From NCBI GenBank assembly GCA_964596185.1, contig CAZQUE010000011.1, positions 26,440 to 90,439 of the forward strand: a stretch of DNA of 64,000 nt, written 5' to 3'. The stretch comes from DYKG01 sp964596185. Its GTDB lineage: Bacteria > Muiribacteriota > Ozemobacteria > Ozemobacterales > Ozemobacteraceae. The position numbers and the translations under genes are program-made. The notes beneath the pieces are model-generated. The model was not told the DNA's origin and made no database searches. It worked only from the letters and a program-made list of their open reading frames with translations. Positions 8,362 to 17,182 of this stretch are shown piece after piece. Within the stretch, counting starts at the first letter, position 1. Each line of letters opens with the position of its first letter.

Positions 8362-9167
8362 AAAAGCTTGGCGCAATAACTTTTTTTCTTATCCTCTGCA
8401 ACATATTATCGATCAGCGCAAGCCCCCTGCGCATAATTTCTCTGGTTCCATCTCAGACTGAAATGCTGTTTGAACTCGGTTACGGGAATCAAATTGTCGG
8501 GATTTCCGACTATTGTAACTTTCCAGAAGAGACGAAAAAGATAACGAAAATCGGCGGACTTGATTTGAACGTCGAAAAGATTATGTCATTAAAACCGAAT
8601 ATGGTGCTTGATCTCAATGCAATGCACAGAAAATATCAGCTGCTCTTTTCGCAACTGGGCTTGAATTACGTCAATTTCAATGTTACCAGTCTCGAAGACA
8701 TTGGCATTATGGCCGAGAAAATCGCGAGCATTCTCGGCCCCACGACTCAAAGCTCTTCATTTTCATCAACCTGGCAGACCCGCATACAGGAGCTTGCAAC
8801 GACCAAGGCCGACTACCGTCCCAGAATATACCTGGAAATATGGGATGCGCCAATGCAGGCGGCCGGGCCAAAAAGCTTCATGGGTGAGATGCTAAGACGC
8901 TGTGGAGGACAAAATATCATCAGCGAGCCCGTCGATTATCCCGTTATGAATTCTGAACAGATAATCGCTGCAGATCCTGAAATCATACTAGTAGCCTACC
9001 CTCACCCCAACCTCGACCAAATCAAAAAGCGGCCAGGCTGGAGCAATATCAGCGCAATCAAAAAGAACCAGATTCACGCTTTGAATCAGGATCTTTTTGT
9101 CAGACCTGGCCCGCGCAATCTGCAAGCATTGAAAATTCTGCAAAACCTTATACAACCATTAAAATAG
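8358..9167 (+). CDS. Periplasmic substrate-binding protein, BtuF-like
   Basis: A 269-residue class III (TroA/BtuF-type) binding protein, normally the capture component of a cobalamin or iron-siderophore ABC importer. A signal peptide (1-22) precedes the fold start LRIISLVPSQTEMLFELG; GLDLNVEKIMSLKPNMVLD and IISEPVDYPVMNSEQIIAADPEIIL are typical family segments. No lipobox is seen. The gene overlaps mltG by ATGA, with GGAAG upstream. No permease or ATPase gene is adjacent, so it either serves a transporter encoded elsewhere or has another role. The ligand cannot be told; BtuF-like is a family resemblance only. Confidence 0.8.
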   Translation: MKKLGAITFFLILCNILSISASPLRIISLVPSQTEMLFELGYGNQIVGISDYCNFPEETKKITKIGGLDLNVEKIMSLKPNMVLDLNAMHRKYQLLFSQLGLNYVNFNVTSLEDIGIMAEKIASILGPTTQSSSFSSTWQTRIQELATTKADYRPRIYLEIWDAPMQAAGPKSFMGEMLRRCGGQNIISEPVDYPVMNSEQIIAADPEIILVAYPHPNLDQIKKRPGWSNISAIKKNQIHALNQDLFVRPGPRNLQALKILQNLIQPLK

Positions 9168-9177
9168 AGGACTTACC

Positions 9178-10374
9178 ATGAAGAAATTTTTTCTGCTGCT
9201 GGCTTTACTTTTTCAGTCGAACTGGGTTGCCGCTGAAATGCCAGATAATTCAAGAATGTGGGCGGCTCTTAATATTGCTTCGGATACGGCCAGCTTTAGA
9301 ATAAATCTTCCTGAAAACGGTTGTCTGGCCATTCTTGCGGCCATCCCCGGGAAAAACCAGTTCGAAAGAATCTGGGGTCCGAGATACATGCGTCAGGGCA
9401 CCTACCAGCTTAAATTTCCAGCCAGGAGAATCGAAAACCGAAAAGGTAAAATAGAGCTTTTCAACATCGAAGTTTCTGCAAAGGCAACAATTGGAACAAG
9501 AGGCAATGGTGAGAGGCAGTTCAATCTTCCGATGGGAATCGACCTCGATGAAACAAAAAAAGAGCTTCTTGTAGCAGATACCGGTAACGACAGAATAGTC
9601 AAGCTTGCAATCGATGGAAGATTCATTTCCCAGCACGGCGGCTTCGGGTTGACTTTTGGTGACCGGTCAGAAGAAAGAGAAGACAGCCTCGATGAACCCT
9701 ATGATGTCACGACCGGTGGGTTTTCAGATTTTTACGTCGCAGACCAGAACAATGATCGCATCTGTATATTTGATTCATATCAGAGCTACCGGGGCACACT
9801 TTATCCACCCGCCAACGATCGGCGCAAAAGACTGGACCGACCAAAAGGACTGAAACTCGACACAGAAAACAATGTTTGGGTAGTTGACGGCCGCGCCGAC
9901 AGGGTTTACAAAATTACCACAACCGGCGACAAACTCTTTGAACTTGGCGGCTTTGGATACAGTTCACAGCAGCTAAGAGATCCAACACAGATCGATATTT
10001 CTGAATCCGGAGAAATCTATATTGCTGATCGGGGAAAAGGAAGAATTGCGGTTTTCGACCGACTCGGCTCTTTTCAGCGTGAAATGAAAGACCATCTGAA
10101 ATCTCCGACCGGAGTGGCCATTGATCCGGATGGACTGATCCTGGTTTGCGACGACACGACCAACGAGCTTGGAATTTACACCCCGGCTGGTGTAAGGCTC
10201 AACTACATCGATCGCTTCAACGATGGCAGCGTTTTTCGCCGTCCTTCTGATATCAGTGTTTCTGAAGACTGCATTTTCCTTCTCGATTCTGGCAACCACC
10301 GCATTGTTTCCTTCGAGCGACGAAAAACAGGGAGCACGGTAGCTTGGCAAGCAGACGGAGCTATGATAGAATAA
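9178..10374 (+). CDS. Secreted NHL-repeat protein
   Basis: A 398-residue exported protein. A signal peptide (1-19, cut near VAAEM) is followed by a beta-rich N-terminal domain (about 25-100) and about six NHL blades (about 105-390). Blade cores are easily seen: LLVADTGNDRIVKL, FYVADQNNDRICIFD, VWVVDGRADRVYKI, IYIADRGKGRIAVFD, LILVCDDTTNELGIY and IFLLDSGNHRIVSFE. This gives a closed six-bladed propeller. Unlike the NHL protein at 6415 it has no lipobox. It follows the binding-protein gene by ten bases, with AGAGGA as ribosome site, so it is probably co-transcribed. Its ligand is unknown. Confidence 0.85.
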   Translation: MKKFFLLLALLFQSNWVAAEMPDNSRMWAALNIASDTASFRINLPENGCLAILAAIPGKNQFERIWGPRYMRQGTYQLKFPARRIENRKGKIELFNIEVSAKATIGTRGNGERQFNLPMGIDLDETKKELLVADTGNDRIVKLAIDGRFISQHGGFGLTFGDRSEEREDSLDEPYDVTTGGFSDFYVADQNNDRICIFDSYQSYRGTLYPPANDRRKRLDRPKGLKLDTENNVWVVDGRADRVYKITTTGDKLFELGGFGYSSQQLRDPTQIDISESGEIYIADRGKGRIAVFDRLGSFQREMKDHLKSPTGVAIDPDGLILVCDDTTNELGIYTPAGVRLNYIDRFNDGSVFRRPSDISVSEDCIFLLDSGNHRIVSFERRKTGSTVAWQADGAMIE

Positions 10375-10405
10375 CCGGACAAATTAACTGCAGGAGCGCA
10401 AACTT

Positions 10406-11389
10406 TTGATTAACAGCAGATTTCGCTTTTTTATTTGCTTTTTCATAGCCGTTTCTTTACTGTTCAGCCTTACAGGCTGCAAGAAAAGGCGATCGTCAAA
10501 AAAGGTTGAGACGATCAAGCTTCCAGAAAACATTCGGGCAATTACGGTTGAGCAGTTGATGCCAAAGGCCACCAAAGTAACCGGCAAATTCAAAAACGAA
10601 ATTCCCGATAGCGTTAAAGACGAATACATGTATGGAACGCTCGCTGGACAATATGGAAAAGTCGACACCGCCCGCAAGCATCTTTTGGCGGCAATACGCC
10701 AGGAACCCAAATTTGTCGATGCGCATCACAATCTTGGGCTTGCTTACTACAAACAGGGCCAGATCGAAAAGGCCATCGAAGAATGGAAAACCACTCTGGA
10801 GCTCGCTCCGTCTTACGCAGAAACCTATTATAATCTGGCCATTTTCATGTTCGATCTTCGCCGCGAAGAAGATGCCCTCAGGCTTCTTGAAACCTGTATA
10901 AAATATGAGCCGTTTCATCTGAAAGCCAGATACGCGCTAGGAAAAATGGCCCAGCGTAAAGGCAAAAACAAAGAAGCGATTCGGCATTTTAGGGCTTTTC
11001 AAAACAAAGACAAAGGTGACCCCAGAGTTCTTGCCGCTCTTGGCGAGCTCTATCTGCTAGAAGGGCAGCATGACGCATCACTTCGTGAGTTTGAAGCAGC
11101 TGCAAGAATCGACGAAAAAAATCCAAGGCTTCATTATCAGCTTGGCGTGGCCTATCATCGCAGAAACCTCCTTGATCATGCCATTCTTCAATATAAGAGA
11201 GTCGTCGAGCTCAGCCCAGACAATGTAGATGCTTATGTGAATCTTGGCGACATCTACTTTCACCAGAATGAGTTTGCTTCGGCCCTTGCTTCATACAATG
11301 CAGCTCTAGCCATTTCCCCTACCAACACCTATGCCGCGAGAAAAGCCAAAATGGCCGAAGACAAGTTGCTGGAAAACAGTCCAAAGTGA
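10406..11389 (+). CDS. TPR-repeat lipoprotein
   Basis: A 327-residue predicted lipoprotein with lipobox SLTGC (Cys at about residue 25) followed by a strongly basic KKRRSSKK stretch. From about residue 80 there are seven or so consecutive TPR units, e.g. VDAHHNLGLAYYKQGQIEKA, YAETYYNLAIFMFDLRREEDA and VDAYVNLGDIYFHQNEFASA. The start is TTG, with AGGAG (10392-10396) at proper spacing; no ATG fits. The stop overlaps the GTG of the small gene at 11386. Similar TPR lipoproteins of the PilW/PilF type assist secretin assembly, but nothing here proves that role. Confidence 0.8.
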   Translation: MINSRFRFFICFFIAVSLLFSLTGCKKRRSSKKVETIKLPENIRAITVEQLMPKATKVTGKFKNEIPDSVKDEYMYGTLAGQYGKVDTARKHLLAAIRQEPKFVDAHHNLGLAYYKQGQIEKAIEEWKTTLELAPSYAETYYNLAIFMFDLRREEDALRLLETCIKYEPFHLKARYALGKMAQRKGKNKEAIRHFRAFQNKDKGDPRVLAALGELYLLEGQHDASLREFEAAARIDEKNPRLHYQLGVAYHRRNLLDHAILQYKRVVELSPDNVDAYVNLGDIYFHQNEFASALASYNAALAISPTNTYAARKAKMAEDKLLENSPK

Positions 11390-11631
11390 AACCAGAACTT
11401 CGCCGCCGCTCATTCAGAAAGCCGCTCACCCGCGTTCAACTAGCCATTTTAAGTGATCGCTTAAAATTTTCTGAAGAAGAGGCTGAACAAACTGTAGCAA
11501 GAATCGGCGAAAATTTTGCGAAAATTCTTGGCATAACTGAAACAAGCATTGAAACAGACTTTGAATTTTCAGGCCGCGAATTGGATCTGATTTTCACCAT
11601 AAACAAACAAAACACACCAACAAAAAAATGA
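11386..11631 (+). CDS. Small protein of unknown function
   Basis: An 81-residue basic protein, unrecognised. It starts with GTG overlapping the TPR lipoprotein stop, and its stop overlaps the start of the radical-SAM gene (ATGA). This tight packing on both sides is the main support for it being real. The sequence begins with Arg-rich LRRRSFRKPLTRVQ, then a helical region (SEEEAEQTVARIGENFAKIL) and a short beta-like tail. No signal peptide or membrane segment is present. Its position hints at a role linked to the radical-SAM/DUF2344 pair, but this is inference only. Confidence 0.6.
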   Translation: MKPELRRRSFRKPLTRVQLAILSDRLKFSEEEAEQTVARIGENFAKILGITETSIETDFEFSGRELDLIFTINKQNTPTKK

Positions 11632-13334
11632 ATAGAATTACTGATTCAATCACACACTGGGAACTACTTCAGATAGAAAAACCGGCACGCTACCTCGGCG
11701 GCGAAGTTAATCAGGCACCGATAAAACAAGCTCCGGAGCTACGGGCTTGCCTGGCTTTTCCTGATTTATACGAACTGGGCATGTCGAATCTCGCCCTCAA
11801 AATCTTTTATGAAAAGCTGAACGATGATGCAAGAGTGATGACTGAAAGAGTTTTTTCGCCCTGGGTTGATTTTGAAGATTTACTGCGGCGAAAAAATCTG
11901 CCACTTTTTTCACTTGAAACTGCCACCCCCTTGAATGAGTTCGATGTTTTGCTGGTAACCTTGCCCTATGAAATGACTTTCACCAATGTTCTAAATCTTC
12001 TCGACCTCGGCAAAGTCCCTTTAAAATGGCGAGATAGAGAAAGTGGGCCTCTGGTTATAGCAGGTGGTCCTTCAGCTTCGAATCCATTACCGGTATCATT
12101 GTTCATGGATGCCGTGGTCATAGGTGACGGGGAAGAAGTCATCATGGAAATCGCCGATCTTTTGTTGGAAGCCAAAAAAGGCGGGGCAAGCCGAAGAGAG
12201 ATCCGCAAAAGCCTTGGTCAGCTGGAAGGTGTATGGGTGCCTGAATTTCCTGGCCCGGTCAAGCGAAGAGTATTCAAAGGATTTGCGGCCTCAACTCCGC
12301 CATTAAAGCCGGTTATCGCCAATGTTCAGGCAATTCATAACCGCGCTGCCCTTGAAATATTCCGCGGTTGTATCAAAGGCTGCAGGTTCTGCAATGCCGG
12401 CTATTATTACCGTCCAAAGCGGGAACGTCCCGTCGGCGACCTGGTGAATTACAGCCGGCAACTTCTCAACAATACCGGCGAAGAAACTTTGGGCCTTTTA
12501 TCTTTATCAACTTCCGATTATTGCCAGCTTCCTGAGTTGATTAAAGAACTTGACCAGCAAAAGCTTTATGCTGAGCAGAATATTTCGATTCCTTCAATGC
12601 GTATGACCGAAAACACACTGAATCTTCTCGAGGCATCGCCGCATATTCGCAAAGGCGGACTGACCTTTGCCCCAGAGGCCGGCACTCAGAAGTTACGGGA
12701 CATTATCAACAAAAACATCGGTGAAGAAGACATTATCAGCGTAGTTAGGGCGACCAGCGGCTCGATGTATCGAACCCTGAAACTGTATTTCATGATGGGA
12801 CTTCCCTTTGAAAGCGAAAAGGATGTCGCCGGCATCGCTGAACTGGTCTTGAAAATTGAAGATATCTGCAGAACACTAAAACCCCGCAAACAAATCTCCA
12901 TCAGTCTTTCCGGATTCGTTCCCAAACCCTTCACTCCTTTTCAATGGAGCCCGCAGGCCAGCATTGAAGAGCTCAGAAACAAACGCATATCGATTCGCCA
13001 GGCTCTGGCAAACAGTAAAGCCAAAATTTCCTGGCGCGAAGAATATCTTTGTCTGCTTGAAGCAGTGCTTTCCCGCGGCGATGAAAGAGTTTCAGAGTTA
13101 GTGTTGGCCGCATTCAAAAATGGTTGCCGTTTCGACGGCTGGAATGAACATTTCAATCGTTCTGGATGGGAAAAAGCCTTTAGCGATTGTGATTTAGATC
13201 CGGCACATTATCTCAGGCAGATCCCAATCTCGGAGAAACTGCCATGGGACTTCGTTGATTTCCAGGTTCCCCGTGCTTTTCTTGAATCAGAATACCGCGC
13301 AGCTGCAAAAATTGCCGGAGTCGAAGAATTATGA
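11628..13334 (+). CDS. Radical SAM protein, TIGR03960-like family
   Basis: A 568-residue B12-binding-like plus radical-SAM protein of a conserved but poorly defined family usually found next to, or fused with, a DUF2344 protein, as here. Seen: an N-terminal Rossmann-like cobalamin-binding-type region (about 35-200, PDLYELGMSNLALKIFYE) and the [4Fe-4S] cluster motif CIKGCRFC in FRGCIKGCRFCNAG (about 250). SAM-binding and barrel segments follow (LSLSTSDYCQL, GLTFAPEAGTQKLR, FMMGLPFE). It overlaps both neighbours by four bases. The next genes encode the DUF2344 partner and Rne/Rng ribonuclease, a neighbourhood common in other phyla and suggestive of RNA modification. The substrate is unknown. 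Confidence 0.88.
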   Translation: MNRITDSITHWELLQIEKPARYLGGEVNQAPIKQAPELRACLAFPDLYELGMSNLALKIFYEKLNDDARVMTERVFSPWVDFEDLLRRKNLPLFSLETATPLNEFDVLLVTLPYEMTFTNVLNLLDLGKVPLKWRDRESGPLVIAGGPSASNPLPVSLFMDAVVIGDGEEVIMEIADLLLEAKKGGASRREIRKSLGQLEGVWVPEFPGPVKRRVFKGFAASTPPLKPVIANVQAIHNRAALEIFRGCIKGCRFCNAGYYYRPKRERPVGDLVNYSRQLLNNTGEETLGLLSLSTSDYCQLPELIKELDQQKLYAEQNISIPSMRMTENTLNLLEASPHIRKGGLTFAPEAGTQKLRDIINKNIGEEDIISVVRATSGSMYRTLKLYFMMGLPFESEKDVAGIAELVLKIEDICRTLKPRKQISISLSGFVPKPFTPFQWSPQASIEELRNKRISIRQALANSKAKISWREEYLCLLEAVLSRGDERVSELVLAAFKNGCRFDGWNEHFNRSGWEKAFSDCDLDPAHYLRQIPISEKLPWDFVDFQVPRAFLESEYRAAAKIAGVEEL

Positions 13335-13984
13335 GCGAAAACCATGAAATAAAGGTCAGAGTTACCTACGAAAAAACTAGGCAGTCGCGCTACATCGCGC
13401 ATCTTGACACCATCGACATAATCAGTAAGGCGCTCAGACGACTACAGCTTCCTTATCAGGTAACCAGCGGTTGCCACATTCGGCCAAAAATCTCCTTTGG
13501 AGCCCCTTTGCCACTAGGTCATGCAAGTTTTTGCGAACAGTTCGTACTTTCTCTGTCACAGCCAATAGAGGGGGCCTGGCTACAAAAAGCGTTGTCAGAT
13601 CAGCTGCCTCAAGGCATGAAGATACTCTCGGTTGAGATACCATGCATTGAGGACAAAAAAGGCGCGAACGGCGATCTGGTGAAATACCGACTTGGCTTTA
13701 CCAATTGTGAAACCGCAGCCCGCGCAAATCAGTTTCTGGGAAACCGGGAAACGGCATTTTCCCTTGTCAGCAAAGGAAAAGTGAGGAATTTCAAATTGGG
13801 AGATTCAGTGCAAAGCATCATGCAAAAACAAACCGAGTCTCTTTTTGTTCTCGAAATCGAATTTATACAGGGTCGGCCAGAAGTGCCTTCCGTTTCAAAG
13901 ATTGTCACCGCACTGGCTGATTTTCTTGCCAACAAAAGGGATGAGCTTGTTCTGATAGAACGTATCTCCCTGCTAAAACTTTAA
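13331..13984 (+). CDS. DUF2344 / TIGR03936 radical-SAM-associated protein
   Basis: A 217-residue partner of the preceding radical-SAM enzyme; in some genomes the two are one polypeptide. The family signature is clear at the N-terminus: VRVTYEKTRQSRYIAHLDTI, then the LRRLQLPY and KISFGAPLPLGHAS segments. No cofactor motif or membrane segment is visible. The four-base overlap with the upstream gene supports co-production in fixed ratio. The rng gene follows after 19 bases. The biochemical role of the pair is not established, although its association with rng and ribosomal protein genes in other bacteria points to RNA or translation. Confidence 0.88.
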   Translation: MSENHEIKVRVTYEKTRQSRYIAHLDTIDIISKALRRLQLPYQVTSGCHIRPKISFGAPLPLGHASFCEQFVLSLSQPIEGAWLQKALSDQLPQGMKILSVEIPCIEDKKGANGDLVKYRLGFTNCETAARANQFLGNRETAFSLVSKGKVRNFKLGDSVQSIMQKQTESLFVLEIEFIQGRPEVPSVSKIVTALADFLANKRDELVLIERISLLKL

Positions 13985-14003
13985 TAATCCGGAGAAAACT
14001 CCA

Positions 14004-15572
14004 TTGAGTCGAAAAATTCTTGTTAACATTGGACCTTATGAATCCCGAGCTGCAATTATTGATAACGGCCAGCTGGTTGAACTTCTTTATGAAATCCCTG
14101 ATTCAGAAAAAATCGTTGGCTGCATTTACAAAGGCCGGGTTGCGAACGTGGTAAAGGGCACGCAAAGTGCATTTGTAGACATTGGCATTCATAAAGACGC
14201 CTATCTTACCCTGACCGGTGTAGAAAATTATGGCAATGATGATGATCTCAAAGATATTTTCCGCAGTCCGATTCAGGACACCTTAAAAGTTGGCCAGCAG
14301 GTTATTTTGCAGATTCTCAAGGAACCCACTCCGAACAAAGGCCCCCGATCGACGATGACCCTTTCGTTTACCGGGCGCTATCTGGTTTTCATGCCAAAAG
14401 TAGATCACATCGGCGTTTCAAAGCGCATAGCCTATGATCGGGAAAGAGATCGCTTACGCAATATCGGTAGAAAGATTGCCCCCAAGGGAACCGGGGTTGT
14501 ATTTAGAACCGCTTCAGAAGGCCTTGAAGAGAGTGTTCTTAAAGCCGATCTCGATCTTCTGGTAAAAATGTGGCGCAAAGTGGATGAAAAAGCGCGGAAA
14601 GCTCCGGCAAAAACCATGCTGCATCGAGATATACCTCTGCCGATGAAGGTCGCGCGGGATTATTTCGACGATTCTGTCGATGAAATGATTATCGATTCTG
14701 AAGAAGCATACAAAGGCATTCTCGAAGATTGTGACTTTCTTTCGCCATTGCAACGGGCTTCTTTAGAGCTTTATCGCGAACCGACACCTATTTTCGAAAA
14801 ATACAATATCGAAAAAGAAATTGAAAAAGCACTTTCTCGAAAAATCTGGTTGGAATCGGGCGGTTATATCTACCTCGACAAGACCGAAGCCATGCACTGC
14901 ATCGACGTCAATAGCGGCAGATTTTCAGGCGGCGCGGATCTTGAAGAGACTGTCTATAAGGTAAATCTTGAGGCTGCCGAGGTGATCGCCCGCCAGATAA
15001 GGCTGCGCAATCTTTCAGGAATGATAATCATCGATTTCATCGACATGGAATCGAGAGAACATCGGGCCAAAGTGCTTAAAGCGCTGAAAGATGGCTTTAA
15101 GGGTGACCGAAACAAACCAAACATTCTTGATTTTTCTGAACTCGGATTGATACAGATGACCAGACGGCGAACCTCAGCCAGCCTGGTAGAGATTCGCAAA
15201 GAAGTTTGCCCCTGCTGCAATGGAAGTGGCCGAATCATGTCAATTCAGACTCTGGTAAACAAAGTCAAAAAAATGGTTATTGAAGAATCAGCCAGATATC
15301 AGACTGGCAAGATAATCATCAATGCACACAAGCTGGTCCTTGATCACCTGCGCGGCAATGGTAACGAAGGATTGAAAGAACTTGAAAATCGTGTTAACCG
15401 CAGAATAATCTGCAAAAATGTAACCGGGCTTGATATAGAAACCTTTAAAGTAGAACCAGTCATGGAACAGCCCAGAAGGAAAAGGCCAAATGAAAAAACC
15501 GATCAGTCTGACGATGAAAATTCTGATCTCAATCAGCCTGATAATTCTGATAACGCCGAGTCTCAAGGCTGA
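14004..15572 (+). CDS. rng: Ribonuclease G/E family protein
   Basis: Endoribonuclease acting on rRNA precursors and mRNA, 522 residues. Seen: an S1 domain (about 35-125, VGCIYKGRVANVVKGTQSAFVDIG), an RNase H-like fold, a DNase I-like part with the Mg2+ ligands in IDVNSGRF and IIIDFIDM, and the zinc-link CPCCNGSGR (about 405). The length fits RNase G rather than the long scaffold form of RNase E. The start is TTG with GGAGAAA at 13991. The C-terminal 30 residues are an acidic, Asn/Asp-rich tail (NEKTDQSDDENSDLNQPD), and its coding bases are also used in another frame by the next gene. Confidence 0.93.
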   Translation: MSRKILVNIGPYESRAAIIDNGQLVELLYEIPDSEKIVGCIYKGRVANVVKGTQSAFVDIGIHKDAYLTLTGVENYGNDDDLKDIFRSPIQDTLKVGQQVILQILKEPTPNKGPRSTMTLSFTGRYLVFMPKVDHIGVSKRIAYDRERDRLRNIGRKIAPKGTGVVFRTASEGLEESVLKADLDLLVKMWRKVDEKARKAPAKTMLHRDIPLPMKVARDYFDDSVDEMIIDSEEAYKGILEDCDFLSPLQRASLELYREPTPIFEKYNIEKEIEKALSRKIWLESGGYIYLDKTEAMHCIDVNSGRFSGGADLEETVYKVNLEAAEVIARQIRLRNLSGMIIIDFIDMESREHRAKVLKALKDGFKGDRNKPNILDFSELGLIQMTRRRTSASLVEIRKEVCPCCNGSGRIMSIQTLVNKVKKMVIEESARYQTGKIIINAHKLVLDHLRGNGNEGLKELENRVNRRIICKNVTGLDIETFKVEPVMEQPRRKRPNEKTDQSDDENSDLNQPDNSDNAESQG

Positions 15573-16212
15573 ATCGATCAGGTTTGCCCTGCGACCCGGC
15601 AACACTTATGAATACACTCTAAGTTCGAGTTATTCATGCAATTCCCAAGCGCTAGCCTCAAGTTTTTCTACCAGCGACAAGCCAGTAGACATTAATTTCA
15701 GGCTCAATGTCATCGATTTTCAGGAAAATGCATTTATCGTTGACATCAGCTGCAATGGCCAGGTTTTTCGCCGCTATATCAAAGAGAATGGATCCATAGC
15801 CGGGGCACCAGCAGAAGCTGGGCAACAAATGCCATTGTTTTTAACTTTTCCCGAAGGTGACTGGCAGGTTGGAAAAAAGCACCTGCTTAAACGCACTGTC
15901 AATATCGGTCGACAAAACTTTCCGGCAAACTGGCAACTACTTCTGAAAAAAATAGATAATGAAAAAGGTCAGGCAGAAATTCTTTTCAGCTGTGTTCCCG
16001 ACCTTCCGGTCAGTCGGCTTGCACAAAGAAAATTTCTGGTAAGAGGACGCATACTTTTTGATCTGCAGCTGGGCACGATAAATCTTGCCGAATGGGTAAC
16101 AGAATACAACTTTCAATTACATAACAAAGAAATTGCAATTACCAGAAACCTGTGGTCACTTGGCGAAAAAACTTCCTATAGCCTTAAATTGAACAATGTT
16201 CTGGAGCAATAA
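15490..16212 (+). CDS. Secreted protein of unknown function
   Basis: A 240-residue protein, unrecognised. It begins with a classic signal peptide (MKKPISLTMKILISISLIILITPSLKA, 1-27) and continues as a beta-rich domain (GNTYEYTLSSSYSC, VDINFRLNVIDFQ, EILFSCVPDLPVS). The first 83 bases overlap the 3' end of rng in another frame; a start at Met 9 (15514) would shorten but not remove this overlap. The mature part lies outside rng, which supports the reading. It is followed five bases later by another secreted protein. The fold could be an outer-membrane or periplasmic beta-sandwich; no family is assigned. Confidence 0.65.
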   Translation: MKKPISLTMKILISISLIILITPSLKAESIRFALRPGNTYEYTLSSSYSCNSQALASSFSTSDKPVDINFRLNVIDFQENAFIVDISCNGQVFRRYIKENGSIAGAPAEAGQQMPLFLTFPEGDWQVGKKHLLKRTVNIGRQNFPANWQLLLKKIDNEKGQAEILFSCVPDLPVSRLAQRKFLVRGRILFDLQLGTINLAEWVTEYNFQLHNKEIAITRNLWSLGEKTSYSLKLNNVLEQ

Positions 16213-16216
16213 GCTT

Positions 16217-17182
16217 ATGAAAAAAATATTGACGATTTTATTTTTCGCGTCATTAGCCATTTCAGCATCGGCCCGGCCGTTTTCAATAACCAACAATTTC
16301 AAATTCTGGCTATTGAACAACGAAGCACGAATGCTTTCAACAATAAGCTTCGATCGGCAGATTGCCGCACGCATAAATCATCCTTTGGTGCTTATTCCCG
16401 TTAAAGCCTCCCAGTCCGTCAGCCCAATCGAAAAAATTCTGGTGATTCACCGAAAATTTTATCAGTTGCTTGATGAAATCGATGAAATCTACAATCTTGC
16501 CAAAAGATTTGGCAATGGTCGTTTTTCGGTCGTAATCAAGCAGGCCCGCCCGGAAATCTGGGCAACAATACCTTTCGACCAGCAATTTGTCGGCATGCAT
16601 AGACATCTGGCCGGACACTTTCGCCAGGCCTTCTACAACACGCTAATCAAGGCCCTGGAACTTGATCAACAAAGAGATAAGGACCTTTCTGCGCGTCTCA
16701 GCAAAGCCAGCAGTAAGTTGAGCGATGAAGAGTCCAGGCTATTCAACGGATATCTGGAAACCTTTTCGGCTCTTTATCCATCAGATAAGAGTGGAAAAAT
16801 GATTCTTGCTTTCATTGAAAGCGGAACTCGCCGACAATTCGCTTTGGGTATAGAACGTTTGCTCGAGCCCGAGCTGATCTCAACGCAAATTCAGGTGGCG
16901 CAACCATTGCCCGCAGAGACATCTTTCGATGATCCGCTTGCTGAGTTAGAGAAGCTTACTGCAATGAGTGAAAGCGAAAACGTGCAGATAACCCTCGACG
17001 AATCTGAAAATGCCCAAGATGAAGGGCAAACAGAAGAAAATGCTTCAGAAATGAATGAATCGACAGAAGAAGATCCTGGCGAATCTCAAGATAAGCCCCA
17101 AGACGAAGGACAGGAAATAGACCTTCAGGACGAGCAACCCGCCGATGAACCTGGCGAAGACATGTTCAATATCTGGGATTAA
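16217..17182 (+). CDS. Secreted protein with acidic C-terminal tail
   Basis: A 321-residue protein, unrecognised. The start was set at ATG 16217 with GGAG (16203-16206) upstream, which gives a clean signal peptide ending SISASA/RPF-like (about 1-19). A helical, basic middle part (about 20-230) follows. The last 85 residues are extremely acidic and low in complexity (ESENAQDEGQTEENASE, EDPGESQDKPQDEGQ). Such tails may bind cations or basic surfaces. The stop overlaps the rpoD stop by four bases in convergent orientation, with no terminator between them. Function unknown. Confidence 0.7.
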   Translation: MKKILTILFFASLAISASARPFSITNNFKFWLLNNEARMLSTISFDRQIAARINHPLVLIPVKASQSVSPIEKILVIHRKFYQLLDEIDEIYNLAKRFGNGRFSVVIKQARPEIWATIPFDQQFVGMHRHLAGHFRQAFYNTLIKALELDQQRDKDLSARLSKASSKLSDEESRLFNGYLETFSALYPSDKSGKMILAFIESGTRRQFALGIERLLEPELISTQIQVAQPLPAETSFDDPLAELEKLTAMSESENVQITLDESENAQDEGQTEENASEMNESTEEDPGESQDKPQDEGQEIDLQDEQPADEPGEDMFNIWD

